Of a stretch of DNA of 64,000 nucleotides, positions 15,214 through 22,164 are shown one piece after another. This stretch comes from Catelliglobosispora koreensis DSM 44566. Its GTDB lineage: Bacteria > Actinomycetota > Actinomycetes > Mycobacteriales > Micromonosporaceae. Location of the stretch: NCBI RefSeq assembly GCF_000379685.1, contig NZ_KB903250.1, forward strand, positions 248,624-312,623. The letters run 5' to 3'. The position numbers and the translations under genes are program-made. Each line of letters begins with the position of its first letter. Positions within the stretch are counted from its first letter, which is position 1. Under the pieces are notes generated by a model, which saw only the letters and a program-made list of their open reading frames with translations, made no database searches and was not told the origin of the DNA.

Positions 15214-17427
15214 TCACTCCCTGCCAAGCGAAGCGCCACAGACACGAATACCGAGACTATCGCGAGTCTCTATGTCTATATACGACAGTTGCCGTGAAGT
15301 GAAGCAGCGGTCGAATCGCTCCCGAAATGTCCGTAGCAGGCCCTCGTCCGTCGCGCACCCGTCACATTCGGGCGCCCGCCACGTGTGCCCGGCCGCCGTA
15401 GCCACGAGTGGCCCGTCGCCCCACCCGACGGCCGTCACCGCCGCCCCGCCAGGCACCGCCCAGGGCACCACCACGGTCCACTCACTGGTGCCTTTCTCGA
15501 TGATCGCGACATTGCCCCAGGAGTCACCCGCAACGATCTGTGTGCCGTCACCTCGTACTGCCACCGCGGTCACCTCGCCCTTGAACCCCGTCATCGTCGT
15601 CTCCGGAATGGACCCGGACGCCGAGATCACGACCGTCCGGCCGTCGGCCCTAGCCGACACGCCAGCCTTAGCCGACCCGGCGGGCACCGCCACGGCCACC
15701 GGCGCTTCAGGTAACCGCCAAACGCTATGTAGCCCATCACTGACACAGCTCACGAGAGCTGCCTCCGGGTACACCAAAATTCTGGCTGGGCGGATCATGT
15801 CTTTGCAGACAGTGCCTAGCGGGATAGCACCAGGCAGGTAGAAGACCTCACCGCGGCGATCGGAGCTGAGGATTACTACGCGGTCGCCAGTCGTCCAAAT
15901 GAGACTTCGTGGCAGGTACGGGACCACGATGCCCGTCGGCCGCAACGGTGCTCCGGCTGCGGCAACCCAGTACTGGCCATCAGCTCCTGGAACCATTACC
16001 TGGCGGCCATCCGGCGAGATACCCCCACCAACCGCGCGCAGCGCGCCCGAAGGCACGGTCAGCACCCGCACACCATCGTTTACCAAAACGATCTGACGAT
16101 CGGCCGTTTCCGCCAAGACAAGCACCGCACCCGTTTCGGTGACCGTCAGGTCAGCAACAGACGCGAACGTCCCTAACGCCGCAGCGGTGCCGCTCTGTAG
16201 GTCGAGTCTGATCACCGCGTTGTCAAAACTGATCGCGAACCCGACGTCGCGATTCGCTAAACGGGCCTGGCTCAACCGCTTATCGCTGACAGGTTTGACC
16301 TCTCTGGTGCCGATGTCGATGCTTACCGCTCCAGCCGCACCGACGGCAAGCGCCATACTTCCGTCCGGTGACGCCGCAAGCTGAAGGTAAAGCGCTGGCA
16401 ACGGTTTGGCCCACAGCACTTCCCCGGCAGGCATCTGCAGCAACGCGAACGAACTCGCTGCCCCCTCTCGGTAGATCACCGCCGCTTGCCGCCCTCCATT
16501 AAGCAGCACATACGAGCTGGCATCCGGATAGGTGTAGATAGTGCCGACGCTCCAAGGCAGCGCAAGGGCTTCCCGAAGGGTTCGGCGAGCCAATTCCTGC
16601 TGTGCCACACTGCCGTGCAGGAGCAGCGAGGCAGCCTGCGCCGCGCTCCAATCAGGAATCTCCTTTAGCAGCTCCGGGTCACCGATCGTGGCGATAGCCG
16701 CCCGGTTATCCAGCTCGCGCTGGGCCAGTCGCGGTACCAAATTTACGGCAGTGCAAATGGCAAGGACAGCGGCGATCACGGCTCCCGTACCCCAAAGCAG
16801 CCTGCGACGAGACCGTTTGCGCGCCTTTCGCAGTGATGCCTCGATGAACTGCTGGGCCGGCCAGGGCTGCAAATCCCATCGGTGCCACTGCAGCTGGGTG
16901 AAGCCCCGCATGAGGTGGCGCATCTCGTGAACGAGGCGCAGGTCATCAATCAGACGGCTCTCATCGGCCAGGTCGCTCTTCCAAGCGTGCACCGCTTCGG
17001 CGAACTGCCGCTCCAGCGTGTACTCGGCCCGGTCAAAGGCAATGCCCGCAAGGATCGCCCCGATGCCGCCTTCCGGCCCGGGATCGCCGGGCAGCCAGGT
17101 AACCTGGTTAATCTCGAATAGACGCGCGAGATTCAGCTGTTCGTTTTCGGTGAGGGGCCGTCCCACGTCCCCCGCGCTCACTGCCTCCAGCCGCACCGCG
17201 ACGATCGGGCCACCACGGCGCACCTGTGCTATCCAGTCGGGGTCAGTCAGCGCCTGCAGAGATAGCAGCACTACTTGCAGGTCCTTTTCGGACCTACCAT
17301 CACCGCGTACGCCCACCCCTGCCTGCGCGAGACGTGTGGCGAGCTCAGTCGCGGCTGGTGAATCGGCCGGATGATGGACGAGGGTTACCAAAACGGTGTT
17401 GCTTCGGCTGTCCCGGGGTTTGGCCAC
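15214..17427 (-). CDS. Degenerate-TIR-like/TM/beta-propeller protein
   Basis: About 737 residues with the same plan as the next gene. The N-terminal alpha-beta domain (TVLVTLVHHPADSPAATELA, then DLQVVLLSLQAL and PIVAVRL) looks TIR-like but lacks the SYS-R box and the C-x-x-E motif. A basic stretch precedes a membrane helix at about 210-231, followed by a propeller with repeats like LAASPDGSMALAVGAAG. The tail again has CDGC and a helical end. Probably an inactive, sensing partner of the TIR protein; that is inference. The frame opens at TTG 17466; GTG 17427 is equally possible, and neither has an RBS. It contains at least one TTA codon. Confidence 0.75.
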   Translation of the reverse strand: MAKPRDSRSNTVLVTLVHHPADSPAATELATRLAQAGVGVRGDGRSEKDLQVVLLSLQALTDPDWIAQVRRGGPIVAVRLEAVSAGDVGRPLTENEQLNLARLFEINQVTWLPGDPGPEGGIGAILAGIAFDRAEYTLERQFAEAVHAWKSDLADESRLIDDLRLVHEMRHLMRGFTQLQWHRWDLQPWPAQQFIEASLRKARKRSRRRLLWGTGAVIAAVLAICTAVNLVPRLAQRELDNRAAIATIGDPELLKEIPDWSAAQAASLLLHGSVAQQELARRTLREALALPWSVGTIYTYPDASSYVLLNGGRQAAVIYREGAASSFALLQMPAGEVLWAKPLPALYLQLAASPDGSMALAVGAAGAVSIDIGTREVKPVSDKRLSQARLANRDVGFAISFDNAVIRLDLQSGTAAALGTFASVADLTVTETGAVLVLAETADRQIVLVNDGVRVLTVPSGALRAVGGGISPDGRQVMVPGADGQYWVAAAGAPLRPTGIVVPYLPRSLIWTTGDRVVILSSDRRGEVFYLPGAIPLGTVCKDMIRPARILVYPEAALVSCVSDGLHSVWRLPEAPVAVAVPAGSAKAGVSARADGRTVVISASGSIPETTMTGFKGEVTAVAVRGDGTQIVAGDSWGNVAIIEKGTSEWTVVVPWAVPGGAAVTAVGWGDGPLVATAAGHTWRAPECDGCATDEGLLRTFRERFDRCFTSRQLSYIDIETRDSLGIRVCGASLGRE

Positions 17428-17466
17428 GTGACCATTTTGGAGCCGGGACCTAGCGCCGCGACTCAA

Positions 17467-17843
17467 TCAATCATGCAAATCTCTCTAGATGGTTGGCCTC
17501 ACGCCAGCGTTGGTTTGCGTCTGCACTCCCACACATTTGCTGTCGCCGTTGTCAGAGGACCCACGCTCAAATTGAATTCACTCACGTCCTTCGGGGGATA
17601 CGTACCCGCCGGGCCTAATCCGGCATAAATTCATCTGAAGCGCCCGAGCATCTACGATTGAACTGCCCTTCCAGCCGATGTTTCAAGTAGCACTTACCCG
17701 TTGGTCAATCTGGACGCCAGGCAAATGGCGGCATTTCCCTGAACCACGAGTTCTGCTAACGTCTGGTTCCCATCAGCACTTAGCGCCACATGCGCGCGCA
17801 AAATATTGCTGACCACGCCACGCGACGATCCGGGACACGATAG
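17467..17843. other. Divergent promoter region, no gene
   Basis: A 377-bp spacer between the leftward TIR operon and the rightward PH-like membrane gene. It must carry both promoters. It is AT-richer than its surroundings and contains no convincing reading frame. I could not pick out reliable -10/-35 pairs. Confidence 0.5.
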
Positions 17844-18626
17844 ATGCGGCGACTGCTCTGGAGTGCTGGGGCGATCTTTCCTATATTGTTCGCCCTCGTC
17901 GGCAACCTGGCTACAAACTCGGTGAAGATCCCTCCCAGCTGGGCGCCATGGGTATGGCTTGGCACCATCGCGCTAGGGCTGTTCCTCGCTACTCAGGCCT
18001 ACAGACACGCAGCAGGAGCCACGGTCGAAGCCAGCGAGGGGAAGGTCGAGGTCGAACTGCGGCCGGTCCAAGGCGAGTCGCGAGTGCTCGGCACAACGCT
18101 CGACACCAGTCAGCAGCACCGTCGTCGCCTATATCAGACTCTTTGGGTGATGGGTGCACTCATGGTGCTGCTTGCCCTCACATGCTGGATTCCCGGCCCT
18201 GGCGCAGCAGACAAAGGGTTCTTCGACGCAGCTGAAAAAGGTCCGAGTCTCTACGAAAGTTATCCCTGGCCCGTCGGGCTCGGATTGACGATAATCTTCC
18301 TGCCCTGCGCTATTACGGCACTCGTCCTGGTGAGGAGCAGCCGCAGGACGCTAGAGTTCACGGGTGAGGCCGTGACGTTCACCAAGGGCAGAAGAACTCC
18401 CATGATCGTGCCCTGGAGCGAGATCACCAATATAGAGGTCCGGTCTTACTGGGGCAGCGGCAAATGGTTGATCGCCTTTCCCCGTGCCGGGTCATTGCTG
18501 TTAACCACAGAGCCGACCATGTCGGCCTTTCGCCCCAACAAGAAAGCCATTTGGATCTGCAACCTAGGCGAAGCGGGCTTCCCTAGGCACGCTGTTGAAG
18601 CGGCCATCCAGCAGTGGAGGCCATAA
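17844..18626 (+). CDS. Membrane protein with C-terminal PH-like domain
   Basis: 260 residues. Hydrophobic segments lie at about 4-22, 35-52, 98-116 and 142-164. The last 95 residues form a soluble domain, TLEFTGEAVTFTKG followed by VPWSEITNIEV, the signature of a bacterial pleckstrin-homology-like (bPH) domain that follows membrane segments in many actinobacterial proteins. The function is unknown; such proteins may sense or organise at the membrane. ATG 17844 has no strong RBS. It is divergent from the TIR pair and could be part of the same system, but nothing shows this directly. Confidence 0.7.
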   Translation: MRRLLWSAGAIFPILFALVGNLATNSVKIPPSWAPWVWLGTIALGLFLATQAYRHAAGATVEASEGKVEVELRPVQGESRVLGTTLDTSQQHRRRLYQTLWVMGALMVLLALTCWIPGPGAADKGFFDAAEKGPSLYESYPWPVGLGLTIIFLPCAITALVLVRSSRRTLEFTGEAVTFTKGRRTPMIVPWSEITNIEVRSYWGSGKWLIAFPRAGSLLLTTEPTMSAFRPNKKAIWICNLGEAGFPRHAVEAAIQQWRP

Positions 18627-18800
18627 GAAAAGGCGGCGGCCAGTAGGTTAGGGGCACGAATAGCCAACCTGTAGCCGTCTACCTTGCATCACATGCCGTA
18701 CCAGCGATCATGGGAGGCGCAGATACGAGTGACACCTGTACCTGACCGAACTCGCAGGTGTCCTGATCAGCTACCGAAGACTCACCAAATAGGACAGTCT

Positions 18801-19964
18801 TTAACCGGCGTTGGTGGAAGCCACTCCGGTTGACTGCGGTTCGTCGAGAAGTGATCTGACGAGAATTAGCGAGATGAGCTCATCCACGGTTTTCCCGAGT
18901 TTGCGGACGTTGGAGGACTTGTCAGCGAGCGGGTACAAGAGGCTCTTGAGATCGCCGAGGTCCAGCTGTTTTTCCTCGTCTTGCGTGAGCTTGACGAAGC
19001 GGTCCTCGGCTAGTTTGTCAATTACCCGAATGATCTCGTCGCGGGAAAGTGGCTGGAAGCCAATTAGGGAGTCGAACCGGGAGTAGAGCGCGTCGCCGAA
19101 CGCGTCGCGGATTTCCTTCTCCGAACCGTAATTGGAGGTGCAGATGATCAGCGACGGACCGAGGTGCACGCTGTAGTTCTTATCTTCGAAGATGCCACTG
19201 TCGAAAAGCTGGTAAAAGGCGCTGTGGAAGACGGGGTTTGCCTTGTCGAACTCGTCGATCAGGATGACGCCGGATTCGCGGTCCAGAAGGTCGTGGGCGA
19301 ACGACGGCTCGGAATGTGTCCCGCCGAACAGGTATGAAGCGAACTTGTCATTGTGGAACATGGAGAACTGTTTGCGCATGAGTGTGCCGCCGAGGAGCCC
19401 ATTGATGAACTGGGCGGTCTCGGTTTTGCCGACGCCGGAGGGACCGTAAAACATCAGCACGACGGGCTTGGCTTGTCGTGCTGTGGTTAGCGGGTACAGC
19501 GCTGCGAGGAGTTTTTGCATCACTGTCGCCTGCCCGACGAGGTGGTCAGCGAAGCCGTCACGGAAGTGTATGAGCGTCTCTCTAGTCACCGCGGGATATT
19601 CATACCGCTTTAGGACGGTGGCGGGGAAAGCCCGTTGCAACTGCGCCAGTGCGTGGGCCGGTGGGTTGTGCAGATGTACGTGCTTCGGGTTGATGGAACG
19701 AATCAGCCCTGCAAAGTTGGTGATCACGTGCTCGCTGAGACTCGCATAGTCGCTCGACTGCGCGACCATGCGCTTGGGCCGTTTTGGCTGCAGATCGTCT
19801 AGTTCGCTCTCGTTATGCGCAGGGGCGATGATCTTGAAAAGGCGGCGGGCTTCGTCACGCGCGTAGACGATGTCCAGGAGGCTTTCGTCCGCCTGCTTTC
19901 CGAGCTGCTCCTCAAACCAGGACAGCGGCCCGCAGTAGACGGTGACCTTGGTGTCACCCGGCAT
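18801..19964 (-). CDS. AAA+ ATPase of ClpA/B-type (AAA_2)
   Basis: 387 residues. About 130 N-terminal residues of unknown fold precede one AAA+ module: Walker A GPSGVGKT at 174-181, Walker B VILIDEFD at 233-240, sensor region IICTSNYG at about 273-280 and an Arg finger in SRFD (about 296). The text DEFDKA-P-F---FYQLFD-G matches the second AAA domain of ClpB/ClpA and torsin-like proteins, which remodel or unfold proteins. It lacks the Clp N-domain and a second AAA module. Start ATG 19964 overlaps the upstream gene by 11 bp (an earlier in-frame start at 20000 overlaps more). It is the effector-like half of a two-gene unit in the island. Confidence 0.85.
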   Translation of the reverse strand: MPGDTKVTVYCGPLSWFEEQLGKQADESLLDIVYARDEARRLFKIIAPAHNESELDDLQPKRPKRMVAQSSDYASLSEHVITNFAGLIRSINPKHVHLHNPPAHALAQLQRAFPATVLKRYEYPAVTRETLIHFRDGFADHLVGQATVMQKLLAALYPLTTARQAKPVVLMFYGPSGVGKTETAQFINGLLGGTLMRKQFSMFHNDKFASYLFGGTHSEPSFAHDLLDRESGVILIDEFDKANPVFHSAFYQLFDSGIFEDKNYSVHLGPSLIICTSNYGSEKEIRDAFGDALYSRFDSLIGFQPLSRDEIIRVIDKLAEDRFVKLTQDEEKQLDLGDLKSLLYPLADKSSNVRKLGKTVDELISLILVRSLLDEPQSTGVASTNAG

Positions 19965-20538
19965 GTTCGACGCCCGCCAAAAGTACGTCGTACACATCAA
20001 GGAACGTTTCGGCCACCGCGCCGGGGCCGTCTAGCAGTTCCAATGCAGTTACAGGTTCCGCATTGGTGCCGCCGGACATCTCGGCCTGCATGCCAAGCCC
20101 GTCTTCAGTAGTGCTCCCAACAAGGATGCCGTGAAAGACAAGCCGCATCCGGCCAAGGTCGGTCAGTCCGTAATTGTTCCGGAATGCCCTGAAGTTGAAA
20201 CGCAGCACGCACTTCGAACCCGTCGCCATTTCTTCGCCAACGAGTTCGTAATAACCCTTCGCACTTTCAAGTGCCTCATCCAGCCGGGCCAAATCGACGC
20301 CCAACTCCTCGGTCTTCGCAATGACCATGTATGGCGTGTACATCTTCATATAGGCCATCGAATCCTTTGACGCTGTCACCCGCAGACCGCGCAGCCGCCT
20401 GATCCGGTCATCGCCTTCGACCTGCGCAAGGTAATCGGTAAGGATTGTGTTAGACAGCGTTTTACTGAGAATGCTCTTCCCGGCCCTGGACACATCGATA
20501 CCAGCACCCGTCTCCGCGGAAGCACCGATGGACGGCAA
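19954..20538 (-). CDS. Partner protein of the AAA+ ATPase, unknown family
   Basis: 194 residues from the only available in-frame start, a TTG. Readable, protein-like codons (for example AAKFSW) continue upstream of it until a stop 12 codons earlier, with no ATG or GTG. The N-terminus may therefore be truncated or a non-standard start used. Conserved-looking parts are SNTILTDYLAQVEGDDRIRR, YTPYMVIAKTEELG and FNFRAFRNNYGLTDLGRMRL. It vaguely resembles the DUF6414 group, but I would not assert this. No membrane segment. It overlaps the AAA+ gene by 11 bp and is co-translated, so it probably acts as adaptor or substrate selector. Confidence 0.65.
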   Translation of the reverse strand: MPSIGASAETGAGIDVSRAGKSILSKTLSNTILTDYLAQVEGDDRIRRLRGLRVTASKDSMAYMKMYTPYMVIAKTEELGVDLARLDEALESAKGYYELVGEEMATGSKCVLRFNFRAFRNNYGLTDLGRMRLVFHGILVGSTTEDGLGMQAEMSGGTNAEPVTALELLDGPGAVAETFLDVYDVLLAGVEHAG

Positions 20539-20727
20539 CCAGCTGAACTTCGCAGCCAGGTGACCGGACGCCCATCAGCCCGCGCTGCCAGATGCGTACG
20601 GCGCGCCCCACGGCCCGATAGTGCCTCGATGGGGTGAAGCAGCACCGGCCGCTGTCATCAGGACGGACCACGACCGCCACACAAGGGAGGCACAGAAGCA
20701 ACAGGACTGCTACAAAGGGGGGACGTG

Positions 20728-20967
20728 ATGACCACACAGGCCACCGGTGAAGCGAACCCGAAGAAGATCAGGGTCCGGTTCGAGTTCGTGATCGTTGACG
20801 GTCCACCGGCGGCAGAGCTTCTGCGAATCCAGCAGAAGGCCTTCACCGAGGCACTGCTATGGTTCGTCCAGCACCATCCACAACAGAATGAGCCTGGCCG
20901 ACAGCTACGCGGCCGACCAGGACAAACAGAGTTTAGGCGCGGTGAAGAACCACCCGTTCCTGAATGA
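20728..20967 (+). CDS. Small basic protein, possibly frameshifted
   Basis: 79 residues starting at ATG 20728 after a GGGGGG stretch. The first 50 codons have strong GC3 bias and read ANPKKIRVRFEFVIVDGPP and EALLWFVQ. From about 20875 the bias switches to the +1 frame, which continues to 21034 and reads MSLADSYAADQDKQSLGA and KNHPFLNDQLPQ. So either one gene of about 100 codons has been frameshifted, or a second small ORF (ATG 20888 to 21034) overlaps it. No family is recognised. It is the last gene before the right-hand att-like repeat, in the position where excision genes are often found. Confidence 0.45.
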   Translation: MTTQATGEANPKKIRVRFEFVIVDGPPAAELLRIQQKAFTEALLWFVQHHPQQNEPGRQLRGRPGQTEFRRGEEPPVPE

Positions 20968-21016
20968 TCAACTGCCCCAGCGGCGGGCCATTAGGCCGTT
21001 GGGATCTCTTGCGTGC

Positions 21017-21030
21017 CCCGCCCCGGGCAC
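21017..21030 (+). repeat. Putative attR (copy of tRNA-Leu 3' end)
   Basis: CCCGCCCCGGGCAC is identical to 5835-5848, which is the 3' end of tRNA-Leu(UAA). Direct orientation and position at the edge between accessory genes and housekeeping-type genes support an integration duplication. The island between the repeats is 15.2 kb. The next base begins the stop codon of the neighbouring leftward gene. Confidence 0.55.
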
Positions 21031-21234
21031 TTAATACTTGTGGATCATGAAGCCGTCGTGTTCGGGGCAGATGTACAAACCCTGAGCGCTGCCGCACTCG
21101 CCCAGAAGGGCACGACGGCCCAGCAGGGTCTCCTGGCCGGTTTCGATAGAGATGATGGTCAGGGCGAGCAAGGTGTAGTGCTGCCCTGGCGGGACCTTGA
21201 GCTCACTGTCCTCATATCTGGCACGCATGACCAA
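21031..21234 (-). CDS. Small hypothetical protein next to attR
   Basis: 67 residues from a TTG start: MRARYEDSELKVPPGQHYTL, then ALTIISIETGQETLLGRRAL, and a C-terminal CPEHDGFMIHKY. GC3 bias supports translation, and the same frame is open further upstream (DITPANLSTRDAAWIDSAHL). The real protein may therefore be longer than annotated or may have lost its start. The frame overlaps the truncated sigma-factor fragment on the same strand. No family recognised. Confidence 0.45.
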   Translation of the reverse strand: MVMRARYEDSELKVPPGQHYTLLALTIISIETGQETLLGRRALLGECGSAQGLYICPEHDGFMIHKY

Positions 21235-21284
21235 GTGAGCAGAGTCGATCCATGCCGCGTCGCGGGTGCTGAGGTTGGCCGGCG

Positions 21285-21413
21285 TTATATCATTGCCCGA
21301 AGGTCCTCCTGCACAAAGTCTTCCGCCTGTGCCCTATCGCCGGTCAGCCCGTAGGCGAACCGCAACAGCCGCGGTGACGTCCCGTGATAGAACGCTTCGA
21401 AGCTCAAAGTCAT
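21285..21413 (-). pseudogene. Truncated ECF sigma factor (N-terminal fragment)
   Basis: The 42-codon frame from ATG 21413 reads MTLSFEAFYHGTSPRLLRFA then YGLTGDRAQAEDFVQED and stops. This is the sigma region 2 start of SigE-family ECF sigma factors (F-EFY---Y-RLVR-LY-LTGD--EAED-VQEA). Regions 2.3 to 4 are missing, so it cannot function. The break lies about 255 bp from the att-like repeat and may date from rearrangement at the island edge. Confidence 0.6.
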
Positions 21414-21451
21414 GCTCTGGGACACGGGCCCATCGCCGGGCTGGGTGCGCT

Positions 21452-22090
21452 TCACCGAGAAAAATTGTAGAGCTGGCGAAACTTCGTGTCGTCGACGATC
21501 TGGACCTCGCCGTTCTTCTGGCGCACGATCCACTGGCCGGCCTTAGCGGTGCGTGCCTTTGGCTTTCCGCGCACGCCAACCTCATCGAGGCCGCTGGCCA
21601 GGACGGTACGAATCTTCTCGCCACCCTCGGCTTGGTAGGCCTCGACCGACACGACCTTGCGCCACTTGTCCTGTGTGCCCGCGATGCGCTCGTGCATGTC
21701 GAGCCACTCGGCGAGCGCGGAGCCGTAATGCTTTGCCGCGTCGCCTGGTTCCTGGACCCGCACCCACGACCCGGTAAAGGTTTGCGTCGCACCCTTGCCC
21801 CATTGCGGCACATCGATAACGGTGTCGTGCTCCGGCGGTTCGATGACGATGGTGGCGGTCTTCTCTTCGGGCTTCGCCGCATAGGTTTGCGCCTTGGCTT
21901 CATCAAAACCGGGATACTTGGCGCCGGTCACCATAGTTGGCCGGGAGGCCGGTTTCTCGTCCCACTCAAGCACTCGCTTGACGTCGGCGTCGCTCGCGCG
22001 CGCTGAAATCTCCATGCCGCGTTGCGCCGCGACCCTGCGAGTCGCCGCCTTCGGTTTCGCCGGTTTACGCACAGGAGCATGATCCGTCAC
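21452..22090 (-). CDS. Lys-rich protein with PGDYG-like C-terminus
   Basis: About 212 residues from GTG 22090; the longer frame to 22138 runs into a terminator hairpin and is unlikely. The first 45 residues are Lys/Ala/Arg-rich. The C-terminus AGQWIVRQKNGEVQIVDDTK followed by FRQLYNF resembles the PGDYG-type domain (G-W/Y-V---G---V--- -F---Y) found in many small bacterial proteins. A similar domain may sit in the middle (VIDVPQWGKGATQTFTGSWV). Soluble, no signal peptide. The role is unknown, and the start is uncertain because no clear RBS precedes either candidate. Confidence 0.6.
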   Translation of the reverse strand: MTDHAPVRKPAKPKAATRRVAAQRGMEISARASDADVKRVLEWDEKPASRPTMVTGAKYPGFDEAKAQTYAAKPEEKTATIVIEPPEHDTVIDVPQWGKGATQTFTGSWVRVQEPGDAAKHYGSALAEWLDMHERIAGTQDKWRKVVSVEAYQAEGGEKIRTVLASGLDEVGVRGKPKARTAKAGQWIVRQKNGEVQIVDDTKFRQLYNFSR

Positions 22091-22129
22091 GAGTTGATAA
22101 TGGACGCCCCCGTCAAGAGAGGGAAGACA

Positions 22130-22154
22130 CAGCCCCACCGCGATGGTGGGGCTG
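22130..22154 (-). terminator. Hairpin after the DUF1906 gene
   Basis: CAGCCCCACC pairs with GGTGGGGCTG (10 bp) around the loop GCGAT. It starts about 10 bp past the DUF1906 stop on the minus strand and is followed by TGTCTTCCCTCTC, a weak pyrimidine tail. Confidence 0.65.
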
Positions 22155-22164
22155 GCCCTCGTTC

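Noticed and set aside
5849-21030. Integrase, transposase or phage structural genes in the island
   Set aside because: None of the reading frames carries a tyrosine or serine recombinase, DDE or phage capsid motif that I can see.
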